The position numbers were made by a program, and so were the translations under genes. This document shows, piece by piece, positions 36,429-50,000 of a stretch of 64,000 bases of DNA (positions within the stretch are counted from its first letter, which is position 1; each line of letters begins with the position of its first letter). The notes below the pieces were generated by a model. The model was not told where the DNA came from, ran no database searches, and was given only the letters and a program-made list of their open reading frames with translations. The stretch lies in NCBI RefSeq assembly GCF_040581485.1, contig NC_090133.1:5952001-6016000 (forward strand), written 5' to 3'. The stretch comes from Linepithema humile (Eukaryota; Arthropoda; Insecta; Hymenoptera; Formicidae).

Positions 36429-38079
36429 TTTATTGATATTGAATGAAATATTTTCAATAATTAAATGATAATTTATCATTATTACCAATATGTGAAAAAA
36501 ATCTTTTACATATATAAGATAATGAAATAATATGTATCTGTAAATACATTTATAATGATTATTTTTATTATGAATATAGTATAATGGCTTTCTCTAAAGA
36601 ATAGTATTTAAATAACTTTTTATACCATATCTACAATTTTGTTATTGTCAATGAAGAGAATTTTATAATAATAAAACGTCTTGTTATGCATTTAACAAAC
36701 GGCTTACTATCTACTGATATGTCTACGCATTATACAACTGTATTTTGAAATATGGTTCCCAGTTTTCAACTGAAGCTATTACAAACTTTGGTCTTACATT
36801 GAGATCTGTAATGCATAATAAATGCCACAAATATAACGGTACGCGTACGTACGAATAAACTTTATTGTTACAAATGGTCTCCTTCGTGTTTACACGTGTT
36901 TCACTATCGCGCTAAAAAGGAGCAATTTACTTAATGTTATAGTATTATGCTGTAATTAGTTCGCTTTTACATTATATTTAAGTGAATGTTAAATGATGTA
37001 ATAATTTGCCTTCACATTTGGCTATATTGAATATTCGACACTATTGTATTACAGCAATTGCAAATTGCAAATTATATTATTTTTCGCATTTTCTAAGCAC
37101 AAGACTTGGAATGCAAATCCACTTTGTCTTAACTTAATGCAATATTGGGAAAATAACGTCAAGTATTACAGCTTTAAGTTAAGTCATATTAAATATATTA
37201 TTAAGTAATTCAACATCGACATGGCGATTTGCAAAATGATGTATGGCACTATTTTTCTGTGCGTAATAGATCACACTGGAGGACAGAGAATAAACATAGT
37301 TATGTGATACAGAAACAATATCAAAAGCCACTTTTTTCGCTGCAATTTTTTACAAAATTTACATATAAATTTTTGCTCTAATTTTATATAAAAAATAATC
37401 GTGAAATGCATTGCCATTTTAAGCATTAGTTAGGCATTCATACAAATTTTATATAACTCACACAATATGTCATAAAATACATCTCAAGCATATTTTGTGC
37501 AATATAGAAATCAATTTTTTTGTTTTACACAATTATATCCGCGTTAATTTTTTTTTCACGGTCAACAAATATTTAATCTTTCTAATTCAATAATTTATAA
37601 ACTTAGAAATTTTGATTTTCTTTTATTTTTACGAAATAAGATTTTATGTGCAAATTACAAACAGAAATTAGATGAATGTATTGTTAGATTGTGCGATGAA
37701 AGTATTCCTTCAATCTTCCAAATCTAAAACATCTTTAATTGTAATATCCATTCCAATGAAATTTTGTCATTTTATCTGCTATCTTTTTGCCGTTATTTTT
37801 ATTAGTTTTTCTATTGTCATTTTCATTCCCAGAATGGCAATCTTCTGTAGAAAAAAATTACTGTCGTCCAGTGTTATTCTTATTCTTATCTCTACTTTCT
37901 TATACGCATTCCGAGATTTTAATTACTTAAAATTTTGAAAAGAGGGAGGGGAGACGTCACTAATCAGTCTAACGAGAGTCATATAAATTTCAACATTTGA
38001 TCTTAAATAAATGCACCGCCGTGCAAATCGCAATATGCATATCGACTCGAAAATAGTAAAACGCGACAACGAGCGTTCG
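36429..38079. other. 3' flanks of mIF3 and F-spondin
   Basis: AT-rich DNA between two convergent genes, probably comprising both 3' untranslated regions. The open frame at 37672-37938 on the + strand is antisense to the expected F-spondin 3' region, is Ile/Phe-rich and has no domain; it is not called. No repeat was recognised. Confidence 0.45.
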
Positions 38080-41000
38080 TTACTGCGGACAATCTACCTT
38101 CGGGCACTTCTTGAATTCCGCTAAAGCCGGACAGAGTTTAGCCCAGCGTCCGCGCGGCTTTATCATCACGCTTCTTACTCTGCTTCGCAATGCGTCGCCG
38201 CAGGTCGCACTGCATCTTGACCATGTTGACCACGGTGTCACTTTGCAATCTATCGAATCTTAGCACAAGATACACAATAGTTAAAGAAACAAGACAAATT
38301 AAATATATATCTCATCGGACAAATTACATATTACGGATGAAGTAATCACAAGAAGTATGAAATTTTAGTAAATTTAACAAATTCCGGATTCATAGTAAAT
38401 TCGAAATTTTAATTACTTGTTTAAAACGATCTTTTAAAGTGATATAGAACGTACTTTCGTACTCGGTTCCGGTATTTTTGTCTCGATGATATCGCCGGCC
38501 GGTTCCGTCACCTTGTAAAGCTGCAAAATTTATTTCTAATAATCATAAAATCCGAGAAACCAAAACATTAAAAACTTTTAGATCTAAAAATTTCTTGTTT
38601 CTAAAGATCTCAATTTTTCTTGTTCTAGTAAAAATATTTTCAAATAATTTAATAAAACGTATTAAATTTCTATAATTGCAATTTTACTTGTAGATTATTT
38701 TGTAATAATAAATTGGAGAAAAAATACTCACAGCATGGTGGAATTTTATGACACTTCTTTTTTCGGAGTAACTTCTTCGGACACTTTTTACCGCCATCTT
38801 TGGCTGGAATCTGTTCGCAAGATAAATATTTGTGGTAAAATATAAGTATCATCTTTTCGTTTTATGATTATTGATCAACTTGACAATATATATTTATTTG
38901 ACTGAAAATTTATGTCAGTCAATATTTATTAGTCGTTGAAATATGATTATTGAGTGAATGTTGAAAAATGCAATAAGTGTACGGGTTTACAATAATACAC
39001 GTACCATAATCTCTCTAATACTCATGCTATATCCACGACAGCTCGCGCAATGCGACCATTTACTCCATTCCGAAACTTGACAGTCCACTTTATTACTCTC
39101 ACTTGATTCCATTATCTGACTGCCCGCTTGAATGCCTTTAAAATCCTCTTTCTCTGTAAAGAGATGCAATATAATCTCCAGCGAAGCAGAAATTTCCGTA
39201 CATTGCATTTCTCGGTTAATGGTTTTTAAATTCGCATAAATCTTCGTAAGAACGGAAAGTTTTCATATGTGAAGTCTTTTTGTAAACATTAGTCTGATAT
39301 TGATCAGAATGTTGAATAATTTTTGCATAAAATAAATTATCACCGTGCTGCGCTCGCTTTGCCTTCGTGCTGCGCTGTTCCTGTGCGGGAATATGATAGC
39401 TGAGGACACTGCTAAGGGACACCTTAAAGTTTTTCATGATCGCCGAAAGATTCGCCCTCAATTCTCCTGAATTGATTAGTAAGCGTGTGCAAAGGATAAT
39501 ATGAATGGTTATTTGTGAAGAGATAGTTTGTTTACGATATCACTACTGCGCGGCATGCGAGGCGTATAATTTGTAAACTATATATCGATAGTTACACGAT
39601 AAATTTGAATGCGCGCGGAAGTTGCTTCTCGTGGATGGGAGTTGGAAATTTTATCGGTGTATTACATGCGCAGATTGCATAGTTATTAATATAGAGCGCA
39701 GTTGTAAAACAGCATACACGGCACCGAATAATCGGATTAACTTACTTTGGAAATTACCGCAGACATTATTGCAATCCTTGTCGGTCGAGAAATTATTTCG
39801 ATTACCGTCACATCCGGAGTAGCTAAATACGTGGCAGCGACTGGTTTGCTTGTCGAAATAGAATCGTAATATGTTTGAATTGCAACGTCCCTTCTCCACA
39901 GGTTCGCTACAGATCTCTATAATCAGTAATAATCATTTGTTATTTACATAGTGATGAGATGATCTAATGATGAGGTGTGCAGCTGTGTAATAATACTCGA
40001 AAATGAGATGCGTAGATGAAATAATGGTACGTTGACTGTTGATATTAGCGATTTCATAATGAAAAATATTTCAGATAAACTGTTTTCAAATTATTTTAAA
40101 TATGAATTTTTTGTAATAAATTGAAGATTTATCGTGTAAGTTTTTAAAAATATCTTACAACTTCTTTGTTTTTATATTTATATTATTGAATAACTTTATA
40201 TATTTATATCATTAAATTTACATTATTGAAAAATTTTGCACAATTTATATATATAAAGAGAAATATAGAATTTATAAGAAATATATTTGTTATAATTTTA
40301 TAACAAGTGTTTAAAACATAATTAACTTGATTTCAAAAATACATTATATTTTAATTTTATTTTTTATATAGAAAATGGCATGAATCTTTTTAATTAAGTA
40401 TATGATAGTTTACATTCAACATTCTACGTACTTTCTGCTTCTTCATTCGACAAGTCGCAGCTCGAAATTTCGGCTATACACGATGCCTGTTGAACCTTGC
40501 ATTCCTCATGACTATCTCCATCGTCCTTATCTGAACCACTCCATGTACCTTTGTACGCTAATAGTCTAGATCTCAATTTGACACCAGGCCCGCAGCTTGA
40601 ACTACACGGCGACCACATGGACCATTGTGTGTAGCGGTCTGCGGGACATTTCTGCGACCAATGTAGTCAATCGATTAATTACGCATGTGAAATATCATTA
40701 GCGTAAACGCAATTGTTAATGGTAATTAGTGATGATTGTTAAATTGAAACGCTATACTGATTCGTTACGATTCGTGTTTGTGCTCCGCGAGAATCGATGG
40801 ATTAATGTAAGCATTAATTTAGATATTTCTCTTCGTCGGAAAATAGCGCAGATAGATTGAACATGAAAACAAGCGGCCGTATTTTTTTTTGCCGTAAAGC
40901 TGTCGTTATGAAAAGCGAATCTGAAAGCATTCGGAAAAAAATCTCTGCTAAAATAATATTTAAGATAAAACGCCGGAACTTGGACCTCTTAATGGGCTTT

Positions 41001-44000
41001 TAATGTTCGACGCGCTTTGTGCGCTACACTTCTTGCACATTTTATTAGCATTCTATAAGAAACATGACTAAATTTTCCATACGCTCAAGCGCAAATTTTC
41101 CTTTATGACTTACGTGAGGGTGCCGGTGCCATGGATGGATCTACGAGAAATGGTGCAGGTATCAATTACTCGTGCGAAGCTCGTCGCTGCCTGGCTGATG
41201 ATTTAATACTTAGCAAAGCTGTCGGATTTATTTTAATAAATATCGACCGGATCGTGCGTTTCGTGTATTTTTCGTGCGCGTAAAACAAAGCAAACACTCA
41301 AGCGCTTTCACAATTATATAGACTGATGGAAAATTCATGATAACAAAACTGCTTACTTTATTCCACAAACAACACTTTTTAAATTACAAAGTTTGGAATT
41401 TAAACAGTGGTGAGATTAAGCAGTACAGTTGGCAACAAGTAACTTTTCGCTTTACGTTTTAAAGCGAATTTTATTTTATTATAATTCTACTTACTCTTTA
41501 CTCTAAAAATGGTAATCTAATTACAATTCAAGAAATTATGTGTAAAAATGTTCCCTCTTCATCCTTTAATTAAATTGCAGCGATAACTTAAGATAAAATT
41601 GTTGTCCAATTTTTTTCAATTGAAATCGATAAAATTATAAAATTTTAATTAAAATTTTAATTAAAATTTTTCTAGTATAACTAAGGCATGTGATTTATTA
41701 TTCGTTGAAGAAACGACGACCGCTTGATATCTATTAGATAGCGTACGTAATAGTTAGTCGTACACGAGCGAACTTTCTAACAAATCTGATTCATCGAAAA
41801 ATTAAATTAGCAAATCCCATTTTACACTCGAATAAAGCCCAAGAAATGAATACCAATTCTGGAAATAAATGAAGCTTGGAGATCAAATCTGATTCCATTA
41901 ACGAAATAAAACCCGAGATTTGTGTGTGAATTCAATTGCAGTTATTTTAATGAATGGAATGAACGACAGTTATTTTAATGAATTGATAACTGTGGAATTA
42001 TTTTATATTTAACTATTAAACATTGCAAATTAAGAAACTTTCATTCGCACATTAATTCTTGGTGACACAAAAAATAGCAGAATAATTTTAAATCAATCTT
42101 GATGCAAATTGAATACGAAACGCGAATGTAAAAATATTTAACGTTGAGAATTAAAAGCCATTGATAAGTGATCTTCAACAAGGTCTTTGCTAAAAAAATA
42201 ACCAGCATTAGACTTGTCATAGAATTTGAATTCTCAATTTGAGTGACAAGTCACAGTAGGAAAATCTCTTTTTAATGTAAATTTAACAATCGCAATAGCA
42301 GAATCTAGACGTAGAATTCGCATATCAGGACTATTGAATCAAGCATGCTTCGCGAATCAGTCTCGTCGGAAAACTCATTCCTGTCTGACCGGTTAGTTCT
42401 GATATCCCTGAACCTCCTCGTACCTGCAGCCATTCCTCGGTTATCTCTCCGTTCCCGTCCGACCTCTCACCGCCATAGTCCTCATCCTCGTCATCGTCGT
42501 CCAAATGATTCAATCGTGGCCTTACCTCCTCCATGTCCTCGCCCTCGCACGGCTCGTTGTCGCAATCGATTGACTGTTGAAGTTCCGGCCCGTTCGGCAC
42601 GGCCTTACACATTTTTCGAAATTTCTTCTGCCGAAAGTTCCTGGCTCGCGTCTTGTGGCCCTTGCCGCAGGTCGACGAGCACGAACTCCACGCGCTCCAT
42701 TCGGTCAGCACGCACTTTTCGCTATCTAATAGGCCGTCGTGACGACCGTTAGTAGTGCTGGTGAATTACAAATGAAATTATCTCGCGATGATACAAATAC
42801 GAATCACTATTAACAATAGCCAAATAATTTATAAATATTTTTTTTCTATTATATCTTTTACAGTCCAAAATATTTTTGATAGAAGTATAAGAGTTGAAGA
42901 AATATATAAAAGTGTATCAAATTTTCGTACATTAAAAGTTTGTAAACATGTAGAGACAATAGAAAAAGTCGAGAAAATTGTAAGAGAAACTTATTGAATT
43001 TGACAAAGAAAAGAAATTTGAGAAATTTTATAAAATAGTTTTAATTGTGTGACTGTAAAAATATATAATGCCATTGCATTCATTACCAGTACGGGTTTTG
43101 TATATTATAACATGGTTTTCGATCCGTGAGAGGCGTGCTGCACTTGTTCGCATTCGCCGCCGCTTCGTCGCGAAAATGACGTTGTCTTAGCTGAGTGCCT
43201 CTACCACAGGTGACTGGACATGCGCCCCATTCCCCCCAATGCGTGACTCTACAGGCCTCTATAGAACATCGATTATTTAAATTGCATTAAATTTCGTATT
43301 AATGCATTTGAAATGATAATTATATCATTATTAATTAATCACATACTGCAAATAATCCGCTCAATAAGTATTTCATATATATAAATATAATAAATTTACA
43401 CATGCAGTATATATCTACAGAATGACAAAAAAGACTACATATCATTAAATGGAATCAAACGAATTCTGCAAAGCAAAAACGTTCTTTGTACGAACAGTCG
43501 TTTGTCTAAAACGTTATTCCGTTTAAAACAGCTTTTGCATAAATAACTTGAAAAATAATTATACGGATCTGTTTGTGACGTAGGGATGACAAATGTTACC
43601 TTTGTACATTAGTCATTCAACTTCGCGGAAGCTTGTCCGCGAGTTTTAGTACTGATGTTTAATTCCGCATTTTTTTTCAGTGAAATGTAAATTTTTTGCG
43701 CCGTCGAGAAAATTACCGGCTAGGAATTAATACATTGGGGTTTAAAATCTCGAATGATATAATTCTCCACCGTTCGAAAAACAAAAATATCTTTTGTTAA
43801 ATAAAGCGATACTTGCTATTTTTTTTATTTGAATCCGTTGCATCCGTATCACCCGGCGTATCGCCGATGTCTTCGCAGGTTGTCTCGTATAACCTCTGTC
43901 TGTTCAAGTAAAGCTTCGCAAGAGGTTTCATGTCCAGACCCGACGGTTCGTAAAAGGGCGATCGCGAGTCGTTCGGGTACGTCGACGTAATACGTCGAAT

Positions 44001-47000
44001 CGGTTCTTGCGGATCCGTTGGCGAATCGGGTGACTAGTAATTAAATAATTAAAAAAGATGAATCTTACTAACATAATAACTATAATAATTTAACATAAAA
44101 TACATATAAAATTTCCTACCATTATAATTTATTATTTAGATTTATTTTTGTGTTGCTCTTTATTTCCCAATACACTGCGATATGCAAGAGCTGCAGTGCA
44201 ACAGTAAAAAATAAATCTACCACTACAAGAATTGTTAAAAAATTTTTCGTGACTAACGTGCGCGCGTGATTGAATAAAGCATGATGGAAAATTTTTTGAA
44301 AAAAAACGAGGAAGAAACGAGAAAAAGTCGAAGAGAAGTGTGTGAAAAAGTCAAAGAAGTATAAAACTAAACGATGTCCTAATACTTACGTCATAAAGGA
44401 CTGATTGTGAATTTATAGAATCAGGTACTCCCCTATACCTATAGATTATACGACCATCTGATGCTGACAGATAACGAGTTTTTTTTTGTCAAGCAATTGC
44501 GCGCGTTTGGTGAAATATTGGTGTTGATGTCGAGATAGACATAGTCAAAGATTTATTACACTTTGTACAGCGAAACGCGAAGTCGTAAGTGGACGTAAAA
44601 TTTTCATCGAGTCATTTCACCGAATTACAGGCGCGAAATTCACGTGGGAAAAATTACAGAACGAAAAAATAAAATAAATGGAGAAGGACGTAAAAATAAC
44701 ATATTACGTTCAATATTTTAAAAGAGAAAAAAAAGGGGAAATGATCTAAAAAAGAACAATTGCAATATTGCAATATTCATTGAAAATTACGACCGATAAG
44801 AAATGTCGCAGATTAACTACATTTTCTTTTACTCTTGTCAATTTTTTAACATTTTTATAATAATGCGTCAATCGATCTTGAATTATAAGCGACTGAAAAT
44901 AAAAATTGATAAATATTTGCTCACCAAATATGTAATTCCATCATCGGTGCCAGCATCGTAAGGATACAAATTCAGCTCTTTGTGTTCTATCCAGGAACAA
45001 TTAGGTAAACAAAGTTCGAGACCGTCAACACCAACCAGCCAATCAGGGGAGGGATCTGAATTTTTTAATAACGAACAATTATTTCTTAATTTAATTTTTG
45101 TATTAAGAAACAATAATAGGCTATTTTTTGCTTGTTATTTTATTTTTATTTAGAGAAGTCTAAGTCTCCCTGGCGCTGTGTGGAATATTTTTTTATGTAC
45201 TCCTAGTCTTAAAAAAAGAAAGTAGACTGATTAGAGCTGCTAAAAAAGATCTAAAAAAAAAAAAGATTTTATATGAAAGAGAAGGAGTCCTTTGGCTCGT
45301 CAATTAATTATCTATTTAATACAAAGTGCAAAAAAGGGAATACGCCAGCTTTTTTTTTTTATCGAGCAAAGATGCTTTTTCTGACTTAGCTTTTATAAGA
45401 ACACAACTCGCTTTTTTCCAAGGCCGGCTGTGATTTATTTAAACAATAAGAATTAGTCTTACCAATCCTTGATACCAAGCTCATTAAATGATTTTTGCGA
45501 TCGACACGAAATACAGCGAACGTTTTTCCAGTGACATTCGGATAGCTAATGCCTCTTGCTTTAATTATAGTTCTGATGTGTTCTGACTATAAAAAAAAAT
45601 TCCAAATATTTATTATTGATAATTTATATGTACCTATACTTATATATATTTATGATGATGTAACTTTAATGAATTTATTTGCGTTGTTATTTTTGGATTT
45701 CTACAATTTTTAAAGTTTCTAAAATATTGCACAACTTAATTAATTCACAATTCTATCTTATTTTAATGAAAATATGTAATTATGCACATGTGTATTTATA
45801 TTTCTATTTGTTTCATACATATTTTAAAATAATATATTAATCACATTAAAATTTAAAGAAAAGAGAGAGAGAAAAAAAGGGAATACAATAGTTTTAATTT
45901 GAATTTGAAAAAAAAGGGAATTACAATATACAATAGTTTGAATATTTAAACTCAAATAACACATCCCAGAAACATGACAAAATGGACTAAAAGCTTTCGC
46001 AAAGCTTTCATCTAGATGCTCAGTTTTCGCATCCCATATTTCGCATCTCTTACCTGATCCTTTAATTCCGACTCTAATTTTCGTGTTGCACCGAGCTCAG
46101 CCACCTGACGCAATCCCGTGCTAGCCAAGCCATTGTATTGCCAAAAACGATAATCTCCTGAATGCGAAGCACCGATCACATCCGAAAATCGGATGAGCCA
46201 GCCTTTACTGGGGAAGTCCTATAGAAATAAAAAGTAATAAATGAACGAATAAATCCCGAGTGTCAATTATGCTCTTCGCAAATGATTGGTGGCTTCGATA
46301 TCCGGTATACCGATGGCCTACACATATGCCCTAGTTTCGAGAGATAAAACAATACAAGTCATTCAGATGTTAAACGCGAAATCCATACGTTGTAAAATGT
46401 AAAATTTTTTTAGCCGTTTCTTATGAGAATCCAAATCTTACAAGAATGCATGTCTTACACCGTAGCTCGCGAATTCTAAATCTACGCATCGATTTTTACT
46501 TATTGTCGATACTCGTCGTCATACTTTGGGGTGTGTATTTCGCGACCACAATCCTTCGAAAGTCACTTCGTATTTTGCTTCATCACAAGCGCAACATTCA
46601 AGTTGTATAGGGCCCTGATCATCGGCTTCCGCTTTTGAGTCTTGACACATCTTGCGAACTAAGTTTGAGTCGTCCATGTACCATGTATCAGGCGTTTCCA
46701 TCACCGTCGCTCTGGAATGGCAATAAAAAAAGATAGGACGGGCGATAAATCTATAGAGCTGCGCGGATATTATTGCCGAGTGTTTTATAAAAGATCATGT
46801 CCCGTGATATTCAAATGGATTTAAATGTGAGGGTGACGCATTTATATCATAAAAATTATACTAATTCAGTCTAATTTAATTATCGTTTTACAAATATTGC
46901 AGAATAGATATAGTTTCTATCTTTTTGCATTAATAAGAGTATTCTTTCACCTGAGAAATATGCAACCGCTACCTTCGGTAGGACTGGTCCAGGGTACAGA

Positions 47001-50000
47001 TATTTCCTCTTTGTGCACTTTGGACATCTCCACGACGGCATTTGCGCAATTATCCGCGAACTTGGTCATCGTGTCGTCCTGAAGATCGAAAACGCCGACG
47101 TCAGCCGTCTCGTTCGCGTTTTCGGCTTCGGCAGATATGAGGAATCTTGTGAACTTCCGATGCATCTGATCGCTGTCATCGGTTCGTAGGATCACTGAAA
47201 TAATCGTCGCGAACTCTATTTGGTATGTCCGCAACACGTTCTATAGAGTGACATATCTTATGTCAACGATATAGATTACCTCTTCATTGTAATTTTATAA
47301 ATGATTGATGCTTATGAATTTGTCCGTAGCAACTATATATGGAAAGGAATAAAATTTTGGCACAATGGAATTTAATAAAACGCTTTAACATGCAATCAAT
47401 AAAATTTAATAATACATTCAAATAAATTTAATAAAAAGCGTGTTTGTATGTATCTATAATATTTTTAATCTAATAATAATTTTTAATTTTAAATACATAT
47501 TTTTAATAATTTAGATCGCTAATATTGCTCTGATATTACTAATATCGACTTATTGATATTAAATTCTGCTGATTAAATATTTTAACGCTTAATATGTACC
47601 TGTATATTTAAATGAATCGCTCCATGATATAAAAATTAATTAGTTGTCGATTTTTATGCTCTTTTGTAATTAGCTATGATTATAAAAGAATTTCAATTTA
47701 AAACTTTTATTTATTGCATGTTTTATATCTCAGATACTAATATAATTATTTTTTTTTTTTAAACTAATATACAAATTTTTTAATAAATCTAAAATTTTCT
47801 ATTGTTGCTTTAGCTTAAAACTTGTGTCATATAAGAATGTGAATTATATAATAGTATAAAAGAAAACTTTATAAAGAATAACGAGATCTTGTAAGTACTC
47901 TTTTCTTTTGTTTTACGTCACTGCTATAACGTCACAGAATTCCCAACAATGTCTCATACATCGCTGTAATTAGACAGCGAGGTTACTGCCGCGAATTACT
48001 CTCGTCATAATTTCTGCGCGATCAAGAGTGTCTATAAAAATTTTCCGAATAGTTTAACCAAAAAAATACGAGAAACTTTTGTGTTGCTCGCGCGGAATTT
48101 ATAATTAATTACGGACGAGGATAAAATTTTGTGAGAAAGAGGGAGAATTTAAGTAGTCGAGAAAAAGCTTTTGCAGAACGTTAAGCATGAATAACAATCG
48201 TTATCTATCGAAAAATTAAAACTGACGATCGAAATATTGTTTTAATTTTAGAAAACAGAATAATGCATATTTTGAATTAGGAAGAATTTGTATATATATT
48301 ATACAATATTATATACTAAACCTATCCATTTATATTTTATCTATGAACTCTGCTTGAAATTATTTTTTTCTAATTAAAGAACATCAAGGCACCAGACCTA
48401 TTAAGGTATAATGTCTCTTATTGGAGATAGCAAAACAATGTATGTACATGCATATCGGTTTATAGATTTTCCATGTGTCGAAGGAATATTCGCGTTCTCG
48501 GAATAGAAATATATCAGCCCGGCTACCGGCCCGCTATTTATAGCATGGATTAAACATGACACACCGTGAATCCGCTGCTGCGTTTAAGGGGGGATTCGTG
48601 TATTTCTTTCTCTATTACGAAATATTCTTCATGTGTAAGCGTGCTACATTCTAGCGCGTTCTTATTTAAACAATATTTAGATTTTCATGAAATTATCACC
48701 GTAAATTTATAATATAATGCTTTTGTAATAAAGTAATGTTATTGATTAATTATTAAATATTATCATATTAAAATATTATACATATTTAATATAAATAATG
48801 GTCAATTGTATACATCTGCTGTTTAGTAATCGACGTATGATATAGAGACTGAATCATTTTTTGTTGAAAAAAATGCGAAATTATTAGGACAACGTGTAGT
48901 TACATAAATAATTAGATAAAAGACTTAAACATACGCACTGCGAAACAATCTAATCGCAAGGTTGTCTATTCGTTCACACTTTATATTAACATGTAACACT
49001 CAGCTGTTTGGAACTATATGGCTTCTGATGCTATGGGTCTTCTTGAATTACGTCGCTTTATATGTATGAGACTTACACATTCGAATCTAAGACTTCGATC
49101 TTAAGAAAGTTCTTTAAAGATGTTTAAAACTAAATTATACGTATTTAAAAAGCTTTTAATTTGATCGCAAAAGTTAAATGAAGAAATAGAAATTATTAGT
49201 GGTAGTAAATTAATAGTAGTAATATCGGGTCAAAAAACAAAAACCGTTTTAATTTAATTTAATTTTAGTATTGTCGTTAATCCGCTGATACGCAGCATTT
49301 ATCGAAGCTCAAAAAATTTGTTGCGTCAGTGATGACAATGAGTCATCAGCGCTTGTATTTACCTCCCGCATAATTATTCTCATAACCCTGAATTAGAAGA
49401 ATTAACGGCAAAAACGCAGTTAACTGAGACCTTCGTCGGACTATCATGTTTCCCACGCAACGAGCCCCTCGACGTTTGAGAATGTCCAAAGAGTATCGCC
49501 GATGTTTCACAACAGAAACACGCGACACTCTGTGAATGTCCGATATTTTCGAGCACATACTTGGCCCGAATCTATTCAAATTGAATCGAATCCAGTTTGA
49601 ATGTGAATATAATTAGTAGTCTTGTTTTATGAGTGTAAAAAACTTTTGAGAAGAAATCTATTCTTTGAAACAAAAATGGTAATGTTCCTATAATTTAAGT
49701 AACTTAATTCTCGAGAAGCAAAAAATATAAATTTACAAAAAGAAATTATTGTCAGAAATGAAAAGAAATCAGTGAAAGTCGAGTATTTTGCATGCGCGTG
49801 TTTAAAATTTAAATAAATAGATATAAAGTCAGTCAAATTAAAACTTGAATATAAAATAATATAGATTAGAGAAAAGTAAAATTTTTTATAGAAAATTTTA
49901 TTGATATTTTTACTGTCTTACTTTTAAATAATTATACTAGAAAATTCTTATTAAGCTTGCTTTATATCAAAAATTGTGAACCTCGTTTTCCTGATTAACG

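Noticed and set aside
37672..37938. 88-codon hydrophobic + strand frame
   Set aside because: Ile/Phe-rich translation of AT-rich DNA, antisense to the probable F-spondin 3' untranslated region; no splice or domain evidence.
42345..42752. 135-codon + strand frame
   Set aside because: It is antisense to the F-spondin exon encoding the second TSP1 repeat.
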